Shown: positions 1-6,050 of the stretch, piece by piece
Layout of the letters: every line of letters starts with the position of its first letter
Position numbering within the stretch: position 1 is the stretch's first letter
Assembly (NCBI GenBank): GCA_002344345.1
Contig: DDTL01000196.1
Location: 216-24,435 of the forward strand
DNA: 24,220 nucleotides
Direction: 5' to 3'
From: Saprospiraceae bacterium UBA2365
Lineage (GTDB): Bacteria; Bacteroidota; Bacteroidia; Chitinophagales; Saprospiraceae
The notes under the pieces: model-generated
What the model was told of the DNA's origin: nothing
What the model saw: the letters and a program-made list of their open reading frames with translations, nothing else
The model's database searches: none
Position numbers and translations under genes: made by a program

Positions 1-133
1 AACTTTAACCCTTGATTCGCATTACTATCTGAAAATCTAAGGTCTTAGTGTCTTAAAAATTGAATTCGTGTATTATATTTGGCAGAACTTTGACTAATTT
101 TAATCTTAGAAATAATGCCACACAGAATATTTA

Positions 134-193
134 CCCCGTAGGATATATATCCAACAGGGAGAACCCCGTAGGATATATATCCAACGGGGTCGA
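134..193. repeat. Two tandem 30-base units with internal hairpins
   Basis: Units at 134-163 and 164-193 both begin CCCCGTAGGATATATATCC. The second reads on to ACGGGG, so the unit is itself a palindrome of about 26 bases (CCCCGT arm, GGATATATATCC core, ACGGGG arm). The same CCCCGT...ACGGGG theme, with a 31-base period and a different core, recurs at 23737-23824. Confidence 0.85.
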
Positions 194-280
194 ACCCATA
201 CGGGTAAACAAGGATTAACGATTTTGGATTTTAGAATAAAATACAGGATCTGAAATCGTTAATCGGTGTTCCTTTGCCTG

Positions 281-332
281 CCCATACGGGCAGGCCCATA
301 CGGGCAGGCCCATACGGGCAGGCTCATACGGG
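281..332. repeat. 14-base tandem repeat, 3.7 copies
   Basis: The unit CCCATACGGGCAGG starts at 281, 295 and 309, with a degenerate partial fourth copy (CTCATACGGG) from 323. Each unit holds the small palindrome CCCATACGGG. It sits inside the larger palindromic element and probably arose by slippage. Confidence 0.85.
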
Positions 333-437
333 GTAAATATTCAGAGCGGCTTTAATCCTACATCAGATTACTTAAAGTTCTGCCAGAAAATACACGAATT
401 CAATTTTTATGACAAAAAATGAAAACAAATAAAGCTT

Positions 438-1208
438 ATGAAAACAAAAAAGGAGATAGTAGAAAATTGGTTACCCAGATACACAGGGATGCCTTTGGAA
501 ATGTTTGGCGAGTATATACTGTTGGTCAATTTCAGTAATTATGTGGAAATATTTGCTAAGAAGTATGGGGTGAATGTTTATGGAAAAAAAGTGGCTATGC
601 AGGCGGCAACAGCCAATAATATCACCATTGTCAATTTTGGAATGGGTAGTGCCAATGCAGCGACCATTATGGATTTACTTACAGCCATCAAGCCAAAAGC
701 ATGTCTTTTTCTGGGCAAATGCGGGGGGCTGAAAAGTATAAATGAAATCGGGGACCTGATCCTGCCGATTGCAGCAATCAGAGGAGAAGGAACTTCACAT
801 GACTATTTCCCCGTTGAAGTCCCGGCTTTGCCTGCTTTTGCACTCCAGAAAGCTGTTTCCACAACCTTGCGTGAACATGAAAAAGATTATTATACCGGAA
901 CGGTTTATACTACCAACAGAAGAGTTTGGGAGTATGATGATAAATTTAAGGATTATCTGAAAAAAATCAGGGCGATGGCCATTGATATGGAAACGGCTAC
1001 AATTTTTACAGTTGGTTTTCACAATAAGATATCCGCAGGTGCTTTGCTATTGGTTTCTGATGTTCCGATGGAACCAGAAGGGGTGAAAACCACTGAGACG
1101 GACAAAAATGTGACAAAAGTTTTCCTGGATGATCACCTCACTCTGGGGATTGAGTCACTCAATCAATTGATCAACAATTCGCTGACAGTGAGACACCTAA
1201 AGTTTTAA
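438..1208 (+). CDS. amn: AMP nucleosidase (short, PNP/UDP-phosphorylase-fold form)
   Basis: Predicted to hydrolyse AMP to adenine and ribose 5-phosphate in the cytoplasm, linking adenylate pools to purine salvage. The 256-residue protein is a single nucleoside phosphorylase/nucleosidase domain, matching the short AMN-like form of Bacteroidota rather than the ~480-residue E. coli enzyme. Visible family signatures are GMGSANAA at 68-75, FLGKCGGL at 91-98, the nucleoside-binding stretch AIDMETATIF at 181-190, and VSDVP at 206-210, where D208 is the expected catalytic acid. Transcribed alone on the plus strand; it converges on the MazG-like gene with 21 bases between stops. Its upstream region is entirely the palindromic repeat, so its promoter may lie inside that element. 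An ATG at 419 is out of frame. Another PNP-superfamily nucleosidase is possible but less likely. Confidence 0.88.
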   Translation: MKTKKEIVENWLPRYTGMPLEMFGEYILLVNFSNYVEIFAKKYGVNVYGKKVAMQAATANNITIVNFGMGSANAATIMDLLTAIKPKACLFLGKCGGLKSINEIGDLILPIAAIRGEGTSHDYFPVEVPALPAFALQKAVSTTLREHEKDYYTGTVYTTNRRVWEYDDKFKDYLKKIRAMAIDMETATIFTVGFHNKISAGALLLVSDVPMEPEGVKTTETDKNVTKVFLDDHLTLGIESLNQLINNSLTVRHLKF

Positions 1209-1212
1209 TCTG

Positions 1213-1240
1213 AAAAAACCGAATGTGGACTATTCTCCGG
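1213..1240 (-). terminator. Weak possible terminator of the gls-dtd-mazG operon
   Basis: Read on the minus strand, a bulged stem (CCG and AAT pairing with ATT and CGG around a short loop) is followed by six T. It overlaps the stop codon of the MazG-like gene and lies in the short convergent gap with the AMP nucleosidase gene. The stem is weak. Confidence 0.3.
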
Positions 1241-1574
1241 TCAATTTAATGTTGTCCTTATGTCGGGTATGATCTCTGTTGGTTTTCTTTTCCAAATTTT
1301 TGTGAATGGCATTGGATAGGTCGATGTTCATTTGATTTGCCAGGCAAACCAGGACAAAAAACACATCAGCCATTTCATCTGCAATTTTTTCTTCGACATG
1401 TTCAGCATCTTCCTGTTTTTTAAATGATTGTTCACCGTATTTTCTGGCAATGAGTCGGGCCAGTTCTCCGGTTTCTTCCATCAGTAATGCCATGTTGGTC
1501 AGCTCGTTAAAATACCTGACCCCAAAGGTATTAATCCAATTGTCTACCAGTTTTTGAGCCTCCCGGATCGTCAT
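1230..1574 (-). CDS. MazG-like nucleotide pyrophosphohydrolase
   Basis: A small all-alpha NTP pyrophosphohydrolase (114 residues, single MazG-like domain) that would release pyrophosphate from (d)NTPs or a modified nucleotide, probably for pool cleaning. The Mg-binding pattern is visible: E33-E34-x-x-E37 (MEETGE) and E67-x-x-D70 (DEMAD), 29 residues apart. The length fits the single-domain MazG-like or dUTPase-like group, not the ~260-residue tandem MazG of E. coli; the exact substrate cannot be told. Its ATG overlaps the dtd stop by one base (TAATG), implying translational coupling as the last gene of the four-gene minus-strand operon. Confidence 0.85.
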   Translation of the reverse strand: MTIREAQKLVDNWINTFGVRYFNELTNMALLMEETGELARLIARKYGEQSFKKQEDAEHVEEKIADEMADVFFVLVCLANQMNIDLSNAIHKNLEKKTNRDHTRHKDNIKLTGE

Positions 1575-2026
1575 TATTCTTTAGCTTTGGTATCGATGAA
1601 AATGGTCACTGGTCCGTCATTCACGAGTGAAATATCCATCATAGCGCCAAAAATTCCTGATGCTACGGACAATTGGCTGTATTTTTTCAGTTCATTTATG
1701 AATTCTTCATACATAGGAATGGCTTTATCAGGTCTGGCAGCCCGGATGTAAGAAGGACGGTTGCCTTTTTTTGTACTTGCATGCAGGGTAAATTGGCTTA
1801 CAACCAATAAAGCGCCTCCAATATCCTTGACAGAGAGATTCATTTTGTCTTCCTGATCTGAAAAAATGCGCAATTGAACAATTTTCCTGACCAGCCAGTC
1901 CAGATCTTCTGTTTGATCTTCTTCTTCGATGCCAAGAAGGATCAGCATACCCTGTCCGATTTGGCCAACGATTTTTTCATCTACGCTGACGCTAGCTTTT
2001 TTTACACGTTGAATGACTGTTCGCAT
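1574..2026 (-). CDS. dtd: D-aminoacyl-tRNA deacylase
   Basis: Removes D-amino acids (and mischarged glycine) from tRNA, a proofreading step that protects translation. The 150-residue length and order of motifs are standard for Dtd: N-terminal MRTVIQRVKKASVSV, the SQFTL motif at 77-81, GNRPSY at 88-93, and the C-terminal block FGAMMDISLVNDGPVT (126-141) with the NxGPVT cross-subunit motif. It lies 9 bases downstream of the glsB-like stop and overlaps the MazG-like gene by one base, so all are probably on one transcript. Co-transcription with lipid genes is likely housekeeping clustering rather than a shared pathway. Confidence 0.96.
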   Translation of the reverse strand: MRTVIQRVKKASVSVDEKIVGQIGQGMLILLGIEEEDQTEDLDWLVRKIVQLRIFSDQEDKMNLSVKDIGGALLVVSQFTLHASTKKGNRPSYIRAARPDKAIPMYEEFINELKKYSQLSVASGIFGAMMDISLVNDGPVTIFIDTKAKE

Positions 2027-2035
2027 TGCGTGTGG

Positions 2036-2968
2036 TTATGCGGGTTTGTAAGTATTCGTATATCGTTCAATTTTATCTTTATAGATGTCAGCTATCGTGA
2101 TCATGATACCGGTTTCTTCCACATTCCCAAAGGAATGATTGATAGACGTACCGAAAGTTTTCATTGTTTTGGAGAGGTTCATATAAGCGATAAACAGTGG
2201 CGGTATGAATTCATCCCTGTTTCTGACTTCCCTGTTCAAAATCTTATAATCCTCTTTAAAATCGCTTTCGACTAAAAAATCACTTAGTATTTTCTGATCG
2301 GTTTCAATTTTGACAGGATAATTCGGGGTAATCAGTTGATCATGATCCGGGAAATGTTTTTTCAGGAAAAACAAAATGAGGTCTCTGGCTAATCGGTGGA
2401 AATCCGGATACATGGTCATTTTCCCAAAAAAATACTTCATTGCCGGGTAGTCTACCGTAAGTGACCCAAGACCATCCCATAGGTTGTCCAGAGCATAAAT
2501 ACCCTTTTGCCTGTTGACATTTGGTTGATATGCAGGTTGAACAAAAGAACGGCCAAGTTCCATAGTGTTGTTCCAAAATTTCTCAAGGAAATTTTTTGAG
2601 AAACTGAACAATTTGGACGTGGGACTCCTGGGAATTCCTTCCTCTGTATTTTTTATTTCACTTCCCATCAAAAATCTGTAACCACCCACAATAGCTTCAT
2701 TATCAGGATCATATACAATAAGTTGCCTGAAAGGGGTTTCCATAATATCATAAATATCAATGTCTTTAGCTTTGCCTGTTCCACCGCCACCGCCTCTGAA
2801 GGACAATTCCCTGAGTCTTCCCACTTCATCCATGAGCAAAGGGGATTCATGATAGCTGAATGAGTAAATTTCATTTCCACCCCTTACGGTCGGGCGAACA
2901 AATTTTACTTTTTTAAGTTCTGATTTGAGCACCTTTTTTTCAAGAGGAGCTATGATCTGTTCCATCAT
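2036..2968 (-). CDS. glsB: GNAT-type N-acyltransferase, glycine-lipid biosynthesis (GlsB-like)
   Basis: Predicted to N-acylate glycine (or a related amino acid) with a 3-hydroxy fatty acid, the first step to Bacteroidota amino-acid lipids at the inner membrane. The 310-residue protein has the OlsB/hemolysin-type acyltransferase layout: ESPLLMDEVGRLRELSFR at 41-58, a glycine-rich loop GGGGGTGKAKDID (59-71), IVGGYRFLMG (93-102), and ELGRSFVQPAYQ (137-148). The family is often called hemolysin in databases, although its known role is lipid acylation. Two consecutive ATGs (2968 and 2965) could start it. The first overlaps the upstream acyltransferase stop by 4 bases (ATGA), as expected for a coupled pair. 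Assignment to GlsB rests on family resemblance plus this gene order; the amino acid used is inferred. Confidence 0.85.
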   Translation of the reverse strand: MMEQIIAPLEKKVLKSELKKVKFVRPTVRGGNEIYSFSYHESPLLMDEVGRLRELSFRGGGGGTGKAKDIDIYDIMETPFRQLIVYDPDNEAIVGGYRFLMGSEIKNTEEGIPRSPTSKLFSFSKNFLEKFWNNTMELGRSFVQPAYQPNVNRQKGIYALDNLWDGLGSLTVDYPAMKYFFGKMTMYPDFHRLARDLILFFLKKHFPDHDQLITPNYPVKIETDQKILSDFLVESDFKEDYKILNREVRNRDEFIPPLFIAYMNLSKTMKTFGTSINHSFGNVEETGIMITIADIYKDKIERYTNTYKPA

Positions 2969-3867
2969 TCATTATCGTATTTATTGAATAACAATTTGTT
3001 TTCAAGATAAGCCTGATCGAATACCAAACCAGGATTATTTCTTAACTCGTAAACATATTCTCTTATGATCCTGGCCCAGTTTCTGAATGAAATATCATTG
3101 GAAAAAAAGGTCCAGGGTATAGGTTTTCCAATGGTGAAAGTTACGGATTTATCCCTTTGCTTAAACAGTTCATCAGGGAGCAGAAACATTTCCAGATTGG
3201 CTTTAATACCTAGTCTTTTTCTCCAATTGGCCAAAGCGTAGAAAAAATCTGAATTTTTGCCTTCTACATGCATGGGAATGATATCTCGTTGGTTTTTAAC
3301 AGATCTGGATACAAAAGAAGCTTTCCAAACGAGGTCTTTGATCTCACCTTTGATCTTTCTGGATACCAGACCGGCTGGAAAAATCAGTAAAAGATTATTT
3401 GAAGCAAAGGCTTCATTGATGAATTTCATGTTGTCGATATTGGATCCATGTTTGTTGACGGGAGTAAAAAGGTTTTGGAGGTTAGGTAGCAGGAGCAGAA
3501 TATCGTTGGTCAGAAAAGTGAAATCTTTTCTGATCTTTCCGATCATCTGCATGATCCCGAGACCGTCAGCTCCACCTAAAGCGTGGTTGGATGCCAAGGT
3601 AAATTTTCCGGTAGCAGGAATGTTTTCAACACCGATCACTTTATATTTTATACCAAATTCATCAATGACGGCATCCACGAAATCAAGGCCGGTTTTATCC
3701 TTGTTTTTGTACAGGAATTCATTGATCTGATCCTGATGGATTTTTTTTCTCAGGTAGGAAAATATGAAACCCGGTATCCATTTTGTGATACGCGGAGATT
3801 TGCTTTGAAACACCTTTTTGATGTCCAGGGTTTTCTCAGTTATTCGGATTTCATTCATCGCAATCAA
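2965..3867 (-). CDS. glsA: PlsC-like O-acyltransferase, glycine-lipid biosynthesis (GlsA-like)
   Basis: Predicted to add a second fatty acid to the hydroxyl of the N-acyl amino acid made by the GlsB-like partner. The 300-residue protein has a PlsC/LPLAT domain: acyltransferase block I at NHALGGADG (94-102), FPAGLVSR at 163-170 in place of the usual FPEGTRS, and IPMHVEGKNSDFFY at 197-210. His95 and Asp101 are separated by five residues instead of the classical four; I recall the same spacing in Bacteroidota homologues. It is first in the operon. The start could be Met1 or Met4 (3858): a TATATTTG promoter-like box ends only 10 bases before Met1, which slightly favours Met4. A conventional phosphatidate-forming PlsC is the alternative. 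Confidence 0.82.
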   Translation of the reverse strand: MIAMNEIRITEKTLDIKKVFQSKSPRITKWIPGFIFSYLRKKIHQDQINEFLYKNKDKTGLDFVDAVIDEFGIKYKVIGVENIPATGKFTLASNHALGGADGLGIMQMIGKIRKDFTFLTNDILLLLPNLQNLFTPVNKHGSNIDNMKFINEAFASNNLLLIFPAGLVSRKIKGEIKDLVWKASFVSRSVKNQRDIIPMHVEGKNSDFFYALANWRKRLGIKANLEMFLLPDELFKQRDKSVTFTIGKPIPWTFFSNDISFRNWARIIREYVYELRNNPGLVFDQAYLENKLLFNKYDNE

Positions 3868-3876
3868 TTAGAAAAA

Positions 3877-3884
3877 CAAATATA
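3877..3884 (-). promoter_or_regulatory. Possible -7 box of the glsA-glsB-dtd-mazG operon
   Basis: TATATTTG on the minus strand fits the Bacteroidota TAnnTTTG -7 element. At the expected -33 distance there is TTTC rather than TTTG, so only the downstream half is convincing. It would give a leader of only a few bases before Met1 of the glsA-like gene. Confidence 0.4.
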
Positions 3885-3925
3885 AAAATTATAAGCGAGT
3901 ATGAAACACACAAATAAAAATTGCT

Positions 3926-3945
3926 AAAAAAACATTGGGACAATG
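3926..3945 (-). terminator. Probable intrinsic terminator after the M48 protease gene
   Basis: Read on the minus strand, CATTG-TCC-CAATG is followed directly by seven T. It lies 25 bases past the stop of the M48 gene and before the glsA-like operon. The stem is only 5 base pairs. Confidence 0.5.
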
Positions 3946-3970
3946 CCGTGAAAAAAGCTTTTACTGAACA

Positions 3971-4783
3971 TTAAATCAGTTTTTTCATCTGCGCATACTT
4001 AGCGATATTAGTTTTGGTACCTGAACAGGAGAGACTCGATTTTACATTATTGATATTTTGGATACGGCTCTCCGGGTTGGGGTGAGTACTCAGGAAATCC
4101 GGAGGACTTGGTTGTCCTTTCATTTTCTCGAAAAACGCAATAGCTCCTGTAGGGTTATATTCAGATGAACAGAGGTATAAAACAGCATGTTCATCGGCTT
4201 CGAATTCATGAGAACGCGAGAAACGGAGATTGACCAATGAGCCAACGATCTGTTGAATGGATTCTTTTTCGCCTAAAACAGCGTTGAGCAACAATGAAAT
4301 ACCCATGTTTTTAGATAATTGTCGAGTGCCGTGTCTGAGGTCTGCATGTGCCATTTCGTGAGCGATCACACTGAGCATCTGATCTTCTGACTCGAGGAAT
4401 TTGATCAAGCCTGTATAAATATAAATCTGTCCACCCGGAGCTGCAAAAGCGTTGATGGTATTGTCCTCCCTGATAATGTTCATGGTCCACTGAAATTCAT
4501 TTTTATGCTTTATTTTGTCAGAAGTCAAAACAATATTCATCAGCGATCTCATATAATTATATATCTCCTTATTGGCTGATTCAGCCAGAATCGGGTAGGT
4601 TTTCGGATCATTTCCAATCTCAGTTTTGACCTGATTCCCCAGTTCGATATCGTCTTTATAGGTAAAAAGATTGACGTTATCCAATGATTCTCCTGCCTTA
4701 TCCAGGACAGATTTGGCATTGTCGCATGATTGAAAATTAAGCAGCATCAATCCTGCAATTGCCAACAGAAATATTCTTTGCAT
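3971..4783 (-). CDS. M48 family zinc metalloprotease, lipoprotein
   Basis: An exported zinc endopeptidase of the M48 group (related to Oma1/BepA/LoiP), likely anchored in the envelope and acting in outer-membrane protein quality control. The N-terminus MQRIFLLAIAGLMLLNFQSC has a hydrophobic core and a lipobox ending at Cys20. The zinc site is intact: H142-E143-M-A-H146 with third ligand E193 in SHEFEAD (191-197). The family block LSTHPNPESRI (231-241) follows. Length 270 fits single-domain M48C lipoproteins without a TPR repeat tail. It appears monocistronic: a probable terminator lies 25 bases downstream and 200 bases separate it from the next gene upstream. No clear promoter was found (AATATTTG at 4884-4891, minus strand, is one base off consensus). 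Substrate unknown. Confidence 0.93.
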   Translation of the reverse strand: MQRIFLLAIAGLMLLNFQSCDNAKSVLDKAGESLDNVNLFTYKDDIELGNQVKTEIGNDPKTYPILAESANKEIYNYMRSLMNIVLTSDKIKHKNEFQWTMNIIREDNTINAFAAPGGQIYIYTGLIKFLESEDQMLSVIAHEMAHADLRHGTRQLSKNMGISLLLNAVLGEKESIQQIVGSLVNLRFSRSHEFEADEHAVLYLCSSEYNPTGAIAFFEKMKGQPSPPDFLSTHPNPESRIQNINNVKSSLSCSGTKTNIAKYAQMKKLI

Positions 4784-4983
4784 GGGTAAAAATAAGTTTT
4801 AATTAATGATCAGATTTTTTTTATTGCTAAAACAGCGCATCTCGTTATATGTTCATTCAAAAAGTCAGCAGTGTGCCGAAGATCAAATATTGAGGTTTAT
4901 TTTTTTTGAATTATACCGGGTTTGACTTTAACTTAGAAATGAAGGAAGCACATCAGATGATTTGTAATGAGGAAATCACACAA

Positions 4984-5199
4984 TTATTTCTTCGCCATCT
5001 TTTTCCTTGCTGCCGGAGAAAACAGGTTGGATTTACCTTTTTTGGTTTTTTCCAGTTGTTCATTGATGTCTTTTTTTGCGATTTCTTCGGTGGGGCAACC
5101 ATATTTCGGACTACAGGATGGTAAGGAACCTATAGCCAGGAAGCAAATCAAAATTACCTGAAATGCAATTGAACTATTTCTGTTGATGCGCATATTCAT
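4984..5199 (-). CDS. Small lipoprotein of unknown function
   Basis: A 71-residue protein with a signal sequence (hydrophobic core about residues 11-25) and a probable lipobox SLPSC, giving a mature lipoprotein from Cys29 of only 43 residues. The mature part starts CSPKYGCPTEEIA, then has a lysine-rich tail ending AARKKMAKK. Small Bacteroidota lipoproteins with a similar Cys-...-YGCP start are familiar, but I know no function. A TATTTTTG box lies about 98 bases upstream on the same strand. No other gene is close enough to suggest an operon. Start chosen at the first of two near Mets (Met1, Met3). The signal sequence makes a chance ORF unlikely. Confidence 0.75.
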   Translation of the reverse strand: MNMRINRNSSIAFQVILICFLAIGSLPSCSPKYGCPTEEIAKKDINEQLEKTKKGKSNLFSPAARKKMAKK

Positions 5200-5296
5200 T
5201 TTATTTAATCAGACTGAAAATATTAACGATTCAGGAATTTTTTTATTGGATAGCCTAAATATTTTAGAAAAAAAAAGCTATTCACCGTATGTCCAG

Positions 5297-5304
5297 CAAA
5301 AATA
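5297..5304 (-). promoter_or_regulatory. Possible -7 box for the small lipoprotein gene
   Basis: TATTTTTG on the minus strand matches TAnnTTTG and the secA box exactly. A TTG occurs 14 bases further upstream, closer than the usual 17-19. The leader would be about 90 bases. Confidence 0.4.
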
Positions 5305-5437
5305 AAAGCTAATATCGGCAATCAGGTAATTTTACTTCAGATAAAACCAGTTGATTTCTTGCTGAAACGCTAATATTTCACCTTTATCCGACAAATTTTA
5401 ATGGTAAAATATGTCAGGATGCCTCTTTTCGATCAGG

Positions 5438-5671
5438 TCAGGCTGAAGCGAAGCGAGCATTACCATCATTTTTCTGAGATATTTGTGAAATTCTTTTTTC
5501 AATTATAATTAAGCTCAAATATGCACGGAATTTGAATAATGGAAAATGATCATTTCTGAGTTCAAAGGCGGATGGAAAGGCATAAGAAGTTGATAATAAA
5601 GTATATAATTCTTGTAAGGAAACCATTGAAAAATCTGGTTTTACATCCTTAAGCATTTCATATAAAGTCAA
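5438..5671 (-). CDS. Doubtful short ORF, unrecognised
   Basis: Up to 77 residues from a TTG start, or 72 from the ATG at 5656. No family was recognised; the C-terminal third has a moderately hydrophobic patch (LFKFRAYLSLIIIEK). In favour: amino-acid composition is protein-like and a TATTTTTG box lies about 65 bases upstream on the same strand. Against: non-ATG start, no homology recognised, no neighbour partner. It could be a gene remnant or chance. Confidence 0.3.
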   Translation of the reverse strand: MTLYEMLKDVKPDFSMVSLQELYTLLSTSYAFPSAFELRNDHFPLFKFRAYLSLIIIEKRISQISQKNDGNARFASA

Positions 5672-5736
5672 ATTACAGGTAAAAAGGAGTATTATCCGGA
5701 TTCAATGCAACATCTGTTGACAACTTGTACCTTTGT

Positions 5737-5744
5737 CAAAAATA
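5737..5744 (-). promoter_or_regulatory. Possible -7 box upstream of the doubtful ORF
   Basis: TATTTTTG on the minus strand matches the TAnnTTTG consensus, but no TTG sits at the proper -33 distance. It is weak evidence by itself in AT-rich DNA. Confidence 0.25.
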
Positions 5745-5833
5745 TTATTGGAATTTAATATCTATTCAGTATGAAACCTCAGGTTTCATTTATGTTTTTG
5801 AACAACTACAATTAAGTCTACACCGAAAAGTCC

Positions 5834-5925
5834 AATTTGTTGATTTTCACTCTTTTTTTGCACCAACCTACTGACATCATAGATCAGCACAAGACTAAAG
5901 TGAAAAGATTGAAAACCAACAAATT
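5834..5925. repeat. Inverted repeat with arms of about 24 bases
   Basis: The left arm (5834-5857, AATTTGTTGATTTTCA then TCTTTT) pairs with the right arm (5902-5925) with about two mismatches. The central loop is 44 bases and includes CTACTGACATCATAG. No gene lies within. It could be a folded RNA, a decayed palindromic element or a protein-binding region. Confidence 0.65.
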
Positions 5926-5947
5926 AAAATCACCTTTCAGGCATATT

Positions 5948-5990
5948 CTGACTGGAAACGTCAGTGCCTGAACTGACTGAAAACGTCAGT
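5948..5990. repeat. Two tandem small hairpins (CTGAC-loop-GTCAG)
   Basis: CTGAC-TGGAAAC-GTCAG (5948-5964) and CTGAC-TGAAAAC-GTCAG (5973-5989) are near-identical hairpins spaced 25 bases apart. In the second copy the stem extends to 6 pairs (ACTGAC/GTCAGT). They lie 60-100 bases past the antiporter stop. There is no T-run, so they are not classical terminators. Confidence 0.65.
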
Positions 5991-6050
5991 AGGGATTTAA
6001 GGGACGAAGATTTTTCAGACCAGATTAACAATTTGATAAAACAATGATGA

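Larger units (their letters stand above)
51..408. repeat. Large nested palindromic (MITE-like) intergenic repeat
   Basis: The outer arms at about 56-91 and 374-407 are near-perfect inverted copies of each other (GAATTCGTGTATT, then GGCAGAACTTT on the left arm). Two further inverted pairs nest inside: 123-140 with 327-344 (17 of 18 bases match) and 213-225 with 252-264 (12 of 13). Between the arms lie two tandem families, 30-base and 14-base units. No ORF or transposase is present. It resembles a non-autonomous palindromic element of the MITE/REP kind that could fold into a large cruciform. A partial copy in opposite orientation lies at 23706-23908. Family name unknown. Confidence 0.8.
5200..6050. 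other. Gene-poor 850-base stretch between small lipoprotein and antiporter
   Basis: This AT-rich stretch holds one doubtful ORF (5438-5671), two minus-strand TATTTTTG boxes (5297-5304, 5737-5744), a long inverted repeat (5834-5925) and two tandem small hairpins (5948-5990). No RNA gene was recognised. It lies downstream of the antiporter, so it may include that gene's 3' untranslated region. Confidence 0.6.

Noticed and set aside
74..81. TATATTTG box inside the left-edge repeat as promoter of the AMP nucleosidase gene
   Set aside because: The upstream TTG is only 11 bases away, the other repeat copy lacks the box, and it lies over 350 bases from the gene.
134..332. CRISPR-like appearance of the regular GC-rich repeats at the left edge (and 23737-23824)
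   Set aside because: Periods are 14, 30 and 31 bases with no unique spacers; the units are contiguous palindromes and no cas gene is present.
2036..2968. Hemolysin annotation for the GNAT-type protein
   Set aside because: The name is a historical label for this family; the sequence features and partner gene fit an acyltransferase for amino-acid lipids.
3257..3730. Plus-strand ORF of 157 codons opposite the glsA-like gene
   Set aside because: It lies wholly inside a well-supported gene on the other strand and has no recognisable motif.
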